DNA of 64,000 nucleotides from JBOFSQ01 sp051651625. GTDB lineage: Bacteria > Planctomycetota > Planctomycetia > Pirellulales > Thermoguttaceae. The stretch is taken from the NCBI GenBank assembly GCA_051651625.1, contig JBOFSQ010000035.1:40813-104812 (forward strand), read 5' to 3'. Below, one piece after another: positions 1 through 8,031 of the stretch (within the stretch, counting starts at the first letter, position 1; the number at the start of each line of letters is the position of its first letter). The translations under genes and the position numbers were made by a program. The notes below the pieces were generated by a model. It was given only the letters and a program-made list of their open reading frames with translations, did no database searches and was not told the DNA's origin.

Positions 1-432
1 ACGCTTGGTATTCTGTGGAAGTACGCCTTCGGCCCGATAGCGCAGGCACTCGATGCCCGCGAAAAGTCGGTTGCCGATGACGTTGCGGCTGCCAAACAGG
101 CGAACGCCGACGCCAAGGAACTCCTTGCGGAGTACCAGCGTAAACTCGACGAAGCTCAAGCGGAGGTGCGCCAAATCTTGGCCGCCGCAAAGGCCGACGC
201 ACAGCGAGTAGCCGACGGACTTATCCAGCAAGCACGCGACGCGGCGAAACAGCAGCAAGAGAGAGCTTTGCAAGATATTGACGCCGCCAAGATGCAAGCA
301 CTTCAAGAGCTGGCGCGAATGAGTGCCACGCTTGCGACAGAGCTTGCCGCGAAGATGATCAAACGTGAGATCAAGGCTGATAACCATCACGACCTGATCG
401 ACGCCGCCTTGCAAAGTTTTCCACGAGCGTGA
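1..432 (+). CDS. atpF: F-type ATP synthase subunit b, 5' end missing
   Basis: The reading frame is open from base 1 to a stop at 432, giving about 143 residues with no start codon in the window, so the gene begins upstream. The visible start (LWKYAFGPI followed by ALDAREKSV) is the end of the single membrane helix and the start of the stalk typical of subunit b. The rest is a long Ala/Gln/Glu/Lys-rich helix suited to the dimeric coiled-coil peripheral stalk. The protein links the membrane a/c ring to the F1 head. The internal ATG at 166 lies inside the coiled coil and is not the start. The delta gene follows 7 bp downstream. Confidence 0.93.
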   Translation, partial: TLGILWKYAFGPIAQALDAREKSVADDVAAAKQANADAKELLAEYQRKLDEAQAEVRQILAAAKADAQRVADGLIQQARDAAKQQQERALQDIDAAKMQALQELARMSATLATELAAKMIKREIKADNHHDLIDAALQSFPRA

Positions 433-439
433 GAATACC

Positions 440-1093
440 ATGTCATCAGATGCCCCATGTGATGCCCAATTTGCGTTAGACTTCAATCCCGACGTTTCAG
501 TCGAACGGATCGCGGCAGTCTATGCCGATGCGCTTGCGGGAGCGGCGGACGCGAAGGGCGTTGCGCTAGACGGTCTTGTCGATGAGTTTAACTCGTTCGT
601 CACCGACATCTTGGGAACGCAGAAAGTTTTCGATGGCATGTTGGCGTCGGCGATGGTCAGCGTTGACGACAAAATCGGCGTGTTACAGCGGACGCTCGGC
701 ACGCAGGCGTCGCCGCTTTTCTTGCAATTTTTGAAGGTCGTTGCCGGACACGGGCGACTCGACATCGTACGCGACATTTTGCGTCAAGTCCGCAAAATCG
801 TGAGTCTGCGGCGTGGCGAGGTTGACGTAATCGTCACAACGGCCACTGCGATTGACGCTTCGCAGGTCGCGTCGATTGTTGAGCGTCTTGCACCGATTGT
901 CGGTGGAACGCCAATACTGAAGTGTCACGTCGATCCTCACTTGATCGGCGGACTTGTTGTTCGCGTCGGCGATTTGGTCTACGACGCTTCTCTATTCACA
1001 CAACTCAAAACTGTTCGTCAACAAATGATTGACAGGAGTACCAATGAAATTCAAAGCCGACGAAATAGCTTCTGTTATCCAGAAGGAAATTGA
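440..1093 (+). CDS. atpH: F-type ATP synthase subunit delta
   Basis: This 217-residue protein has the layout of F1 delta (OSCP): a helical N-terminal domain (residues about 18-120) and a C-terminal region containing GEVDVIVTTATAID and GGLVVRVGDLVYDASL, which resembles the family's conserved C-terminal segment. It sits on top of F1 and joins it to the b stalk. It lies between atpF and atpA, the standard order. Its last 50 bp overlap the start of atpA in another frame, so the two are probably translationally coupled. The family is usually about 180 residues; the extra length is mostly in the N-terminus and in a short C-terminal tail that lies over atpA. Confidence 0.9.
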   Translation: MSSDAPCDAQFALDFNPDVSVERIAAVYADALAGAADAKGVALDGLVDEFNSFVTDILGTQKVFDGMLASAMVSVDDKIGVLQRTLGTQASPLFLQFLKVVAGHGRLDIVRDILRQVRKIVSLRRGEVDVIVTTATAIDASQVASIVERLAPIVGGTPILKCHVDPHLIGGLVVRVGDLVYDASLFTQLKTVRQQMIDRSTNEIQSRRNSFCYPEGN

Positions 1094-2552
1094 ACATTTT
1101 GAAGGGAAGATCGACATCCGTGAGGTTGGTCGCGTCCTAGAAGTTGGAGACGGGATCGCACGAGTCTACGGCCTAACCGGCGTGATGGCGGGCGAGATGG
1201 TCGAGTTCCCGAAGGCTGGCGTCATGGGATTGGCGTTCAACCTTGAGGAAAACTCTGTCGGCGTCATCTTGCTCGGTGATTATCTCAAGATCAACGAAGG
1301 CGACGAAGCACGCACCACCGGACGCCTGTTGCAAGTGCCGGTTGGCGAGGCCGTTCTTGGTCGCGTCATCGACCCGCTCGGAAATCCAATCGACGGCAAA
1401 GGGCCGATCACTACGAACGAGTTTCGTTTTGTCGAAGTGATGGCTCCGGGTATTGCCGACCGGCAACCGGTGCGCGAGTCGCTGCAAACGGGCGTGATGG
1501 CCGTCGATGCGATGACGCCAATCGGACGCGGTCAGCGTGAGCTTATCATCGGCGACCGTAAAACCGGTAAAACGGCGATCTGCATCGACACGATCATCAA
1601 CCAAAAAGGGACCGGCGTTAAGTGTTTCTACGTCGCAGTCGGTCAGAAAGATTCGACGGTTGCTGGAATCATCGAGACGTTGCGTCAACACGGCGCGATG
1701 GATTACACGACGGTTATCGTCTCTGGATCGAGTTCGCCCGCGCCGCTGCAATACATCGGCCCGTATGCTGGTTGTGCGATGGCCGAATACTTTATGTACA
1801 AAGGCGAACACACGCTTGTCGTCTATGACGACCTTTCCAAACAAGCGGTTGCATACCGTCAGCTTTCGCTCTTGATGCGTCGTCCACCGGGACGCGAGGC
1901 GTTTCCGGGCGACATTTTCTACTGTCACAGTCGTCTTTTGGAACGAAGTGCAAAACTCTCCAGCGACCTTGGCGGTGGTTCGCTCACTGCGCTTCCGATT
2001 GTCGAGACGCTTGAAGGTGAGGTGTCGGCGTACATCCCGACGAACGTAATTTCGATCACCGACGGACAGATTTATCTGCAACCCGACTTGTTCTTCCGTG
2101 GTCAGCGTCCGGCAATGAACGTTGGTATTTCGGTGAGTCGTGTCGGTGGCAGTGCGCAGATTCCGGCGATGAAGCAAGTCGCTGGCGGTTTGCGTCTCGA
2201 CCTTGCCGCCTACCGCGAACTCGAAGCGTTCGCCCAAATGGGAACCGAACTCGACCCCGCCACGCAATCACGTCTCGACCGCGGTGCGCGTCTCACCGAA
2301 CTTCTCAAACAGGGGACGTGTAAACCGAAACACGTCATCGACCAGATATTCCTCATCTTTGCGGGGACGCGCGGTCTTCTCGACAAGATTCCCGTAAAGC
2401 GCGTGCTCGAATGGAGCGATGCGTTCATCGAACACATCCACGCAAGCAAACAGCCACTCTGGGACACAATCGCCGAAAGGAAAAAACTCGACGACGATAT
2501 GATCGCCCAAATAACCGCCGCCATCGAAGAGTTCAACAAGTCGTTTGCGTAA
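1044..2552 (+). CDS. atpA: F-type ATP synthase subunit alpha
   Basis: A full-length F1 alpha subunit of 502 residues. It starts MKFKADEIASVI and has the regulatory Walker A loop GDRKTGKTA at residues 170-178, followed by the nucleotide-binding domain and the C-terminal helical bundle. With beta it forms the catalytic hexamer at the membrane. I chose ATG 1044 because AGGAG lies 6 bp upstream (1034-1038). A TTG at 1029 is in frame but has no good ribosome binding site. The start lies inside atpH. Normally atpG would follow directly; here 2 kb of toxin-antitoxin genes intervenes. Confidence 0.97.
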   Translation: MKFKADEIASVIQKEIEHFEGKIDIREVGRVLEVGDGIARVYGLTGVMAGEMVEFPKAGVMGLAFNLEENSVGVILLGDYLKINEGDEARTTGRLLQVPVGEAVLGRVIDPLGNPIDGKGPITTNEFRFVEVMAPGIADRQPVRESLQTGVMAVDAMTPIGRGQRELIIGDRKTGKTAICIDTIINQKGTGVKCFYVAVGQKDSTVAGIIETLRQHGAMDYTTVIVSGSSSPAPLQYIGPYAGCAMAEYFMYKGEHTLVVYDDLSKQAVAYRQLSLLMRRPPGREAFPGDIFYCHSRLLERSAKLSSDLGGGSLTALPIVETLEGEVSAYIPTNVISITDGQIYLQPDLFFRGQRPAMNVGISVSRVGGSAQIPAMKQVAGGLRLDLAAYRELEAFAQMGTELDPATQSRLDRGARLTELLKQGTCKPKHVIDQIFLIFAGTRGLLDKIPVKRVLEWSDAFIEHIHASKQPLWDTIAERKKLDDDMIAQITAAIEEFNKSFA

Positions 2553-2562
2553 CGAGGATGCC

Positions 2563-2853
2563 ATGACAGCAACATCTCACGCACTCTCTCCGTCGCCCAC
2601 GTTTCCTATTATTGACGACGAACTCGCCGACGACTTCGTTGACGATGTAGACGACTTTGACGGCGACGACGAAGTCTCTGCCTTCATCCGTTCGCGGATG
2701 ATTCAGAACGAAGACGGCGAGTGGGTTTATCAGCTCACGGAAAGGCAACTCGCGGCGGTTGAGCAGTCGCGCCAAGACATTGCTGCGGGACGGGTTCATT
2801 CTCACGAAGATGTGATGGCGGAGACGTTCGCGTGGCTAGAAAGAAATCGTTAG
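2563..2853 (+). CDS. Antitoxin of ParE-type pair 1, acidic N-terminus
   Basis: A 96-residue protein starting 10 bp after atpA. Residues 5-15 (SHALSPSPTFP) are followed by a stretch of Asp/Glu to about residue 40. Then come RSRMIQNEDGEWVYQLT and a C-terminal helix (HSHEDVMAETFAWLERNR) of the kind that wraps a ParE/RelE-fold toxin. It shares this plan with three other proteins here (3135, 10472, 11049). No recognised DNA-binding domain is visible. The antitoxin role is inferred from the 22-bp overlap with a ParE-like gene and from the C-terminal helix. I chose ATG 2563 because it aligns with the paralogues. Confidence 0.75.
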   Translation: MTATSHALSPSPTFPIIDDELADDFVDDVDDFDGDDEVSAFIRSRMIQNEDGEWVYQLTERQLAAVEQSRQDIAAGRVHSHEDVMAETFAWLERNR

Positions 2854-3122
2854 AATGGACTGACCGTGCCAAGAGAGAATGGTTTGTACTTTTGGCTTTC
2901 TACAGGGAGCGAAATGGTTCGTCTCGCTATGGAGACCGACTCGCCCAGGGTATTGCTCGCCGTTTGCGTTGGGTACGGCAAGGTTTGATTGAGGGGCAAA
3001 AAACAGCGACCGACGGAGTGCGACAGATTCGCCAAGATAAGGTTGTCGTGCTCTACGAAGAGGATGCAATGACAATTAAGGTGGTAGACGTGTTTGATGC
3101 CCGCCGAGACGTGAACTTTTGA
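2832..3122 (+). CDS. ParE/RelE-superfamily toxin 1
   Basis: This 96-residue protein has the compact helix-helix-beta layout of ParE toxins: an N-terminal KSLEWTDRAKREW, the motif RERNGSSRYGDRL, paired basic residues (IARRLRW) and the C-terminal VFDARRDVNF, which corresponds to the family's W/F-D-x-R-R-x-P ending. ParE relatives usually poison gyrase; RelE relatives cleave mRNA. Which activity applies cannot be read from the sequence. The GTG start overlaps the end of the antitoxin gene, implying coupled translation. The first 19 codons are nearly identical in DNA to toxin 4 (11309). Confidence 0.78.
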   Translation: MARKKSLEWTDRAKREWFVLLAFYRERNGSSRYGDRLAQGIARRLRWVRQGLIEGQKTATDGVRQIRQDKVVVLYEEDAMTIKVVDVFDARRDVNF

Positions 3123-3134
3123 ACTAGGATAGCA

Positions 3135-3419
3135 ATGACAACAATGTCCCACACACTCTCTCCGTCGCCCACGTTTCCCGTCGCAGACGACTTCGTGGAC
3201 GAGGTGAACGACTTTGGTGGCTTTGATGACTCCGACGAAATCCCAGACTGCCTTCGTTCGCGGATGATTCCGAACGAGGACGGTGAGTGGGTTTATCAAC
3301 TCACGGACGAAGACCGTGCAGCGATTGAGCAGTCGCGGCGGGACTTTGCTGAAGGACGGTGGTACACTCACGAAGAAGTCATGGCGAGGACGCGCGAGTG
3401 GCTAGAAAGAAACGATTAG
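3135..3419 (+). CDS. Antitoxin of ParE-type pair 2, acidic N-terminus
   Basis: A 94-residue paralogue of the antitoxins at 2563, 10472 and 11049. The N-terminal box SHTLSPSPTFPV is followed by a shortened acidic stretch. The shared core RSRMIPNEDGEWVYQLTDED and a C-terminal helix (HEEVMARTREWLERN) come next. It begins 12 bp after toxin 1, and the junction (AGGATAGC before ATG) is repeated before the antitoxin at 11049. This suggests pairs 1-2 and 3-4 arose as tandem units. Function is inferred from its overlap with a ParE-type toxin gene. Confidence 0.75.
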   Translation: MTTMSHTLSPSPTFPVADDFVDEVNDFGGFDDSDEIPDCLRSRMIPNEDGEWVYQLTDEDRAAIEQSRRDFAEGRWYTHEEVMARTREWLERND

Positions 3420-3715
3420 CGTGGTCGGCGGCGGCGACGAAAGAGTGGGCGAAGATATTGGCCTACTACGAGGATCGAAACGGCTCGTCTCGCTACGGAA
3501 AACGTATAACCCAAAATATCGCTCGTCGCTTGAACTGGGTGCAGCAAGGTTTGCTTGAAGGGCAGAAGATCGCCGATGGAGTGCGAATGATTCGTCAGGA
3601 TGTAATAGTTGTGCTCTACGAAGAGCATGAAACAACCATTCGAGTCGTGCGAGTTTTCGACGCCCGCCGAGACATTGAGTTTGGAAGCACGGAGGTTTGC
3701 AGTGGGACCAGTTGA
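3398..3715 (+). CDS. ParE/RelE-superfamily toxin 2 with C-terminal extension
   Basis: A 105-residue ParE-like protein (KRLAWSAAATKEW, DRNGSSRYGKR, GVRMIRQDVIVVLYEE, RVFDARRDIEF). I chose GTG 3398 because it aligns with the GTG starts of toxins 1 and 4 and overlaps the antitoxin end by 22 bp. Unlike its paralogues, which stop at or within a residue of the FDARRD-x-x-F ending, it continues for about nine residues (GSTEVCSGTS) and overlaps the next gene by 14 bp. The lost stop codon looks like a junction scar. Whether the tail affects toxicity is unknown. Confidence 0.75.
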   Translation: MARKKRLAWSAAATKEWAKILAYYEDRNGSSRYGKRITQNIARRLNWVQQGLLEGQKIADGVRMIRQDVIVVLYEEHETTIRVVRVFDARRDIEFGSTEVCSGTS

Positions 3716-3962
3716 GATTATCCTCATAGCTGCGGTGGTTGGGATTTTTACGCTTGTTGTGCGTGGAGTAGGGCGGGCGTCATACGAGACGGGCGGCGGT
3801 TGCGGATGTGTCGGTGAACGACGACCTTTGCCGACGTTCGACGACGATAACGAGGAAAATGACGACAACGTGATCGATGCAGAAATAGTTGAAGACGACT
3901 GTCGTGGTGCGTGCTGTATTCGTCAAGAGACTAAAAAGGACTCCACCGATGCAAACCGCTGA
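3702..3962 (+). CDS. Small membrane protein of unknown function
   Basis: An 86-residue protein starting at GTG 3702 behind GGAGG (3691-3695). Residues 3-20 (PVEIILIAAVVGIFTLVV) form one membrane helix. A Cys-Gly motif (GGGCGCVG), an acidic stretch (DDDNEENDDN) and two further cysteines (GACC) follow. It sits between two toxin-antitoxin pairs and overlaps genes on both sides (14 bp each). I do not recognise the family. The acidic stretch is reminiscent of the neighbouring antitoxins, but there is no clear homology. Confidence 0.55.
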   Translation: MGPVEIILIAAVVGIFTLVVRGVGRASYETGGGCGCVGERRPLPTFDDDNEENDDNVIDAEIVEDDCRGACCIRQETKKDSTDANR

Positions 3963-4230
3963 AACTTGTCACGCTGCTGTTTTTGAGCCTAGTGAATGGA
4001 CGCTTGACAGCCTTCGAGAGTTGGTTCAAGACGAGTTAAGACGCATCGACAGTCCCGCAGTTTTGGTGGCGGTTCACACGCTACTCCAGCCGCGAACGGT
4101 TCACCAGTTCACGCAAGATGAACTACAGGAGCTGCGGCTGCGTCAACAAGAAATGAACGCAGGTGAAGAAGTTGCTCACGACGACGTGATGAAAGGGGCA
4201 AGGCAATGGTTGGCAAGAGACGCAAGTTGA
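3949..4230 (+). CDS. Antitoxin of ParE-type pair 5 (divergent)
   Basis: A 93-residue protein from ATG 3949. The N-terminus (MQTAETCHAAVFEPSEW) differs from the acidic antitoxins nearby, but the C-terminal helix (QEMNAGEEVAHDDVMKGARQWLAR) matches their HEEVMxxxxxWLER pattern, so the toxin-binding end is shared. The N-terminal half (residues about 18-65) is helical and could dimerise or bind DNA; no named domain is evident. Its last 25 bp overlap the toxin gene that follows. I infer an antitoxin role. Confidence 0.65.
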   Translation: MQTAETCHAAVFEPSEWTLDSLRELVQDELRRIDSPAVLVAVHTLLQPRTVHQFTQDELQELRLRQQEMNAGEEVAHDDVMKGARQWLARDAS

Positions 4231-4508
4231 CTTGGCACCCCAATGCCAGAGATGAATTGATGTCTGTTCTTGCGTACTTCAAGGAACGAAACGGGAGCAA
4301 TGCTTACGGCAGAAAATTTCTGAATGGATTGGAAACGCGACTCAAGTACGCTTGTTGTTTTCCACAGATGTACGAAGAGACGAACCGACCTGAAACACAT
4401 GTGATTGACTTTGAAAACTATCGAATCGTTTATTCTATCAAACCTGATACGATTGAAGTCCTATCCGTCTGGGATGCTCGTCGTGAACCAAGAACGCAGC
4501 AATACTAA
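4206..4508 (+). CDS. ParE/RelE-superfamily toxin 5 (divergent)
   Basis: A 100-residue ParE-type protein: LTWHPNARDELMSVLAYFKERNGSNAYGRKF at the N-terminus, then beta strands including HVIDFENYRIVYSIKPDTIEVLSVWDARREP, where WDARREP is the classic family ending. It is clearly related to, but more diverged than, toxins 1-4 and closer to plasmid-stabilisation ParE proteins. It overlaps its antitoxin by 25 bp. It is the last gene before atpG, which starts 26 bp after its stop, so readthrough transcription into atpG would pass over three TA pairs. Confidence 0.78.
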   Translation: MVGKRRKLTWHPNARDELMSVLAYFKERNGSNAYGRKFLNGLETRLKYACCFPQMYEETNRPETHVIDFENYRIVYSIKPDTIEVLSVWDARREPRTQQY

Positions 4509-4534
4509 AACCTGTTGAGATGTAGGCGAACTTT

Positions 4535-5542
4535 ATGGTCAACGTAAAAGTGCTAGATCGCCGGCGAAAGTCGGTGCGGAACATTCGGAAGATCACTCGC
4601 ACGATGGAGCTTATCTCCACCGCGCAGTTTAAGCGCGCGATGGACCGCTCGATGGCCATCAACGCTTACACGCTTCGCTTGGTCAATCTGGTTGAACACC
4701 TAACGCAAGTCGGCGTGGAGGTAACGCATCCACTTTTGCGTGATCGCGACGAAGTAAAACAGGCGGCGTTGCTTGTGCTCTCATCGAATCGTGGGTTGTG
4801 CGGCGGATACAACTCCAGTTTGTTGCGGCTTGCGATTCCGCGCTGGAAGGAAATCTCACACGAACTCGGCGACGGCGCAATGCTTGAAGTCTCTGGGAAA
4901 CGCGGGATCAACGCCTGCAAGTTTCGCGGGATTGTCGTAAGCACGACCTACACCCAATTTGAAGACAAGCCGAGTTTTGACGAGGTCAACGCCTTGGCCA
5001 CACGCTATCTGGAAGATTATTTGAGCGGTCGGCTGGATCGTTTGGAGATTGTCTACACGCGGTTCATTTCTCTCAGCAGACAGCGTGCGGTGCGCGAAGT
5101 CCTTTTGCCGCTGACGCAACTGACGAGCAAAGACACGATTCCGCTCGATGCACCAATGTTGTCCACGCGCGACGACGGAAGTCAGATGACCGATGCCGAA
5201 ATGAAAAAGGCGGCGATGATCAAGTCGGCGCAAGAAAAGTTTGCCAAGAGCAGCCGCAAGTCCGATGGCGTGGCGGGGAATGAGATTCCGTTCGAGTTTT
5301 ACCCGTCTGCTGAAAGTATTATGGACGAAGCGATCACAACAGCGTTTCGCGTCAAGTTTTTCAAGTGTTTCCTTGATGCGGCGGTCAACGAACAGATTGC
5401 CCGTATGGTAGCGATGAAGGCCGCCACCGACAACGCAACGAAGATGATCGGCGAACTCAGTCGCAAATACAACCGCGCACGCCAATCGAAAATCACTGGC
5501 GAACTGCTGGAAATCGTCGGCGGTGCAGATGCGGTGAACTGA
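4535..5542 (+). CDS. atpG: F-type ATP synthase subunit gamma
   Basis: A 335-residue F1 gamma. The N-terminal rotor helix (RRRKSVRNIRKITRTMELISTAQFKRA), LLVLSSNRGLCGGYNS and the C-terminal helix (AVNEQIARMVAMKAATDNATKMI, then YNRARQSKITGELLEIVGGADA) are all characteristic. It is the central rotor shaft. It is longer than the usual 285-300 residues because of a charged insert around residues 207-250 (from DGSQMTDAEMKKAAM to GNEIPFEFYP). It is separated from atpA by 2 kb and from atpD by 12 kb of unrelated genes. Confidence 0.96.
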   Translation: MVNVKVLDRRRKSVRNIRKITRTMELISTAQFKRAMDRSMAINAYTLRLVNLVEHLTQVGVEVTHPLLRDRDEVKQAALLVLSSNRGLCGGYNSSLLRLAIPRWKEISHELGDGAMLEVSGKRGINACKFRGIVVSTTYTQFEDKPSFDEVNALATRYLEDYLSGRLDRLEIVYTRFISLSRQRAVREVLLPLTQLTSKDTIPLDAPMLSTRDDGSQMTDAEMKKAAMIKSAQEKFAKSSRKSDGVAGNEIPFEFYPSAESIMDEAITTAFRVKFFKCFLDAAVNEQIARMVAMKAATDNATKMIGELSRKYNRARQSKITGELLEIVGGADAVN

Positions 5543-5565
5543 ACTCCAACCCAGTCGAGGATTCC

Positions 5566-6018
5566 ATGACCACGCGCGAGTACACAATCGACCGCGCCAG
5601 CGTGGCACAATACTTCACGCTGTGCGGCATCGGATTCTGTCTGTTGTTCACGTTCTTTTTTGGCATCGGAATCGTCGTAGCGATCATCTATGCAACGCTG
5701 ATTTCTCCGTGGCTCTCGCCAAAACAATCCGAGGCGTTACAATACTCCGTCGATGGGAAGGTACTCCGCGTGAATAAGGGTGTCTACTTCTTGTCGCGCA
5801 AAGCGATTCCGCTCGACCGCATCACCGATTTGGCTCTCGTTCAAGGTCCGGTCATGCGGTTTTGTGGAATCTGGGCACTCCAAGTTCAAACGGCTGGCGC
5901 GGGCGGCCCCAACGGACAGGCCGAAGCGGTGCTCTACGGCGTTGAAAACGCCGAACAAGTCCGCGAAGAAATCCTCGCCCTCCGCGACGAATATCTGGCA
6001 ACTTCTTCCAAACGATAA
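5566..6018 (+). CDS. PH-domain membrane protein (YdbS/bPH2-like)
   Basis: A 150-residue protein with two adjacent membrane helices (residues about 17-48, GIGFCLLFTFFFGIGIVVAIIYATLI). A beta-rich domain follows (LQYSVDGKVLRVNKGVYFLSRKAIPLDRITDLALVQGPVMRFCGIWALQVQT). The RKAIPLDRITD signature with a following helix is typical of bacterial PH domain 2 proteins. The function of such proteins is mostly unknown; they are membrane-associated. It lies 23 bp after atpG in the same orientation. Confidence 0.75.
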   Translation: MTTREYTIDRASVAQYFTLCGIGFCLLFTFFFGIGIVVAIIYATLISPWLSPKQSEALQYSVDGKVLRVNKGVYFLSRKAIPLDRITDLALVQGPVMRFCGIWALQVQTAGAGGPNGQAEAVLYGVENAEQVREEILALRDEYLATSSKR

Positions 6019-6030
6019 ACAAGAATTTCA

Positions 6031-6219
6031 ATGACGGTCAGAGAAGTGGTCAGGCTGTTACAAAACGATGGTTGGGTTGAAGTAAATGGCAGGACGAGAG
6101 GGTCGCACCGTCAATACGTTCACCCTACGAAACAGGGCAAGGTGACGGTGCCACATCACAACGGCGATATTGCCCCGGGCACGCTCAACAGTATCCTGCG
6201 GCAAGCAGGATTGAAATAG
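6031..6219 (+). CDS. hicA: HicA-family mRNA interferase toxin
   Basis: A 62-residue protein with the dsRBD-like HicA fold: VREVVRLLQNDGWVEVNGRTRGSHRQYVHP. The conserved catalytic histidine is His26 in GSHRQY. The C-terminus PGTLNSILRQAGL is typical. HicA cleaves mRNA and blocks translation until neutralised by HicB. The toxin-first order and the close spacing (13 bp) to the HicB-like gene are typical of the family. Confidence 0.88.
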   Translation: MTVREVVRLLQNDGWVEVNGRTRGSHRQYVHPTKQGKVTVPHHNGDIAPGTLNSILRQAGLK

Positions 6220-6232
6220 AAGGGAGTGTTCA

Positions 6233-6607
6233 ATGCACAAGATGACCTATGCGGCAGTGTTTGAACCAACCAAGAACGGATACAGCGTTTACTTTCCAGA
6301 TGTCCCCGGCTGCATCAGCGTTGGTGACACTCTTGAGGACGCGAAACGTGAAGCCGCCGATGCGCTGGCACTTCATCTGTACGGAATGACAGAAGATGGA
6401 CAACCGTTGCCACAAGTCCACGCCAAACCAACGATTGATCCCGACACCGCACCAAACTACATCGTCGCACCTGTCACGGTATTCCCCGATACAATGCTCC
6501 CTGATGTTGTGCGTCGAGAAAGCGGACCAGCCGCTCCCGAATACCGTGCAGAAAAACATCGAAAAACGCAGCAGCGAGAAACTCTAACCCAGTCGAGGAT
6601 TTCATGA
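6233..6607 (+). CDS. hicB: HicB-family antitoxin
   Basis: A 124-residue protein whose N-terminal half (YAAVFEPTKNGYSVYFPDVPGCISVGDTLEDAKREAADALALHLYGM) is the partly degraded RNase H fold of HicB. The C-terminal tail (residues about 85-124) is basic and not a clear helix-turn-helix or ribbon-helix-helix, so DNA-binding autoregulation is uncertain. Its stop codon overlaps the ATG of the cytochrome c peroxidase gene (ATGA at 6604-6607), which would couple the antitoxin to a respiratory enzyme. Confidence 0.85.
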   Translation: MHKMTYAAVFEPTKNGYSVYFPDVPGCISVGDTLEDAKREAADALALHLYGMTEDGQPLPQVHAKPTIDPDTAPNYIVAPVTVFPDTMLPDVVRRESGPAAPEYRAEKHRKTQQRETLTQSRIS

Positions 6608-7995
6608 CCAAATCACAACCACTTGCGACAGTATCACTGACGACAGTGGCACTGCTACTCATCGTGAGTACAGCCGCCAACGCCGCCGAAAAGGGCGTCC
6701 CGCAGGGACCGCACGGTGCGGCGACCGAAAAGTACCAGCAGCAGGTACTCGAAACGTGGAAGCTGCCGACAAATCTTGTCGATACCGCGCCGCGCGGTGT
6801 TGACCCCATCTACTGGAACGGAATCGTTCCAAAAGACAACATCTCAACGCCAGAACGTGTCGTGTTGGGGAAGAAGTTGTACTTCGACCCGCGTCTCTCG
6901 AAAGACGGAACCGTCTCGTGCGCAACGTGTCACGACACAACACGCGGACTCTCCGATCAGCGTCCGACTTCTGAAGGAATCGACCAACAATTCGGCAGAC
7001 GAAATTCGCCGACAACAATGAACGTCGCATTTTTGAGTACGATGTTTTGGGACGGGCGTTCGCCGTCGGTCGAGCATCAAGCGATGCAGCCGATTGTGAA
7101 TCCAATCGAGATGGGAATGCCGCTCGACGAAGCAACCATTATTGCTCCTATTAAAGGCGACCCCACTTATGTTGACCTGTTCAAAAAGGCGTACGGACGC
7201 GAGGTCAACTACACCGACATCGGCAACGCCATCGCTGCGTTTGAACGGACGTTCATCTTCCTCGACTCGCCATTTCGACGCTATCTTCTCGGCGACGAAA
7301 ACGCCGTCTCCGAAGATGCCAAGATCGGATGGGTTCTCTTTAACAAAGAGGCGAGGTGTGCGACGTGTCACCCGATGACACCATCGAATCCGGTCGGCAG
7401 CGACGGCAAGTTCCACAACATCGGTATCGCGGCGCAGAACCAAAACTTTGCGACACTGGCTCAGCACGCCCGCACAGCTCTCAAGTCCGACACGTCTGAA
7501 GCGAAGCTCGAAGAACTCGCGCTCGACAGCGACTCCGCCGAGTTGGGGCGTTTTCTCGTCACCAAAGAAGAGAGCGACATCGGAGCGTTCCGTACTCCAA
7601 GCCTGCTCAATGTCGGCGTCACTGCGCCTTACATGCACAACGGATCAATGGCGACGCTTTGGGACGTTGTCGATCACTACAACAAAGGTGGCGTGACGAA
7701 TCGTTCGCTCGACGGCGGAATCGAGCCGCTCAACTTATCCGAGACGCAAGTTCGGCAGCTTGTCGAATTCTTGTTCGCGCTGACCGACAAACGTTTCGAT
7801 GCGCAAAACCAGACAGTGAAAACGTCGCAACTTCGTGAAGCGTCGCAGCCGAAAAACCGCACGCACCGCGACGACGCCGTTGCACTTCGCAAACGTCTGC
7901 AGTTTGAACCGAGTACTGCAACCGCCACCGCGCCGCCGACCAAGAAGTTCGAGAACGAAACGCAGGCTGCGATTGAGTTCGTTTATCCACTTTGA
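6604..7995 (+). CDS. Dihaem cytochrome c peroxidase (MauG/CcpA family)
   Basis: A 463-residue exported protein. A signal peptide (residues 1-28, ending STAANAAEK) is followed by two c-type haem sites: CATCH at residues 106-110 and CATCH at 252-256. SRxNSPTTMNVAFLSTMFWDGR and the C-terminal FRTPSLLNVGVTAPYMHNGSMATLWDVVDHYNKGG are signature blocks of bacterial dihaem peroxidases, which reduce hydrogen peroxide in the periplasm. A related role such as MauG-type oxidation is possible. A C-terminal tail of about 60 residues exceeds the usual domain. It is translationally coupled to hicB. Confidence 0.92.
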   Translation: MTKSQPLATVSLTTVALLLIVSTAANAAEKGVPQGPHGAATEKYQQQVLETWKLPTNLVDTAPRGVDPIYWNGIVPKDNISTPERVVLGKKLYFDPRLSKDGTVSCATCHDTTRGLSDQRPTSEGIDQQFGRRNSPTTMNVAFLSTMFWDGRSPSVEHQAMQPIVNPIEMGMPLDEATIIAPIKGDPTYVDLFKKAYGREVNYTDIGNAIAAFERTFIFLDSPFRRYLLGDENAVSEDAKIGWVLFNKEARCATCHPMTPSNPVGSDGKFHNIGIAAQNQNFATLAQHARTALKSDTSEAKLEELALDSDSAELGRFLVTKEESDIGAFRTPSLLNVGVTAPYMHNGSMATLWDVVDHYNKGGVTNRSLDGGIEPLNLSETQVRQLVEFLFALTDKRFDAQNQTVKTSQLREASQPKNRTHRDDAVALRKRLQFEPSTATATAPPTKKFENETQAAIEFVYPL

Positions 7996-8031
7996 CCGTT
8001 CACCCCAATTTTCCTACAAAGGAGCTCATCA

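Noticed and set aside
166..432. ATG 166 as the start of subunit b
   Set aside because: It lies inside the coiled-coil stalk; the frame is open to base 1 and encodes the expected membrane-proximal residues upstream.
1173..2267. Long minus-strand ORF (364 codons) opposite atpA
   Set aside because: It is a shadow of atpA: no ribosome binding site, low-complexity Arg/Asp-rich translation, and the + strand encodes an unmistakable F1 alpha.
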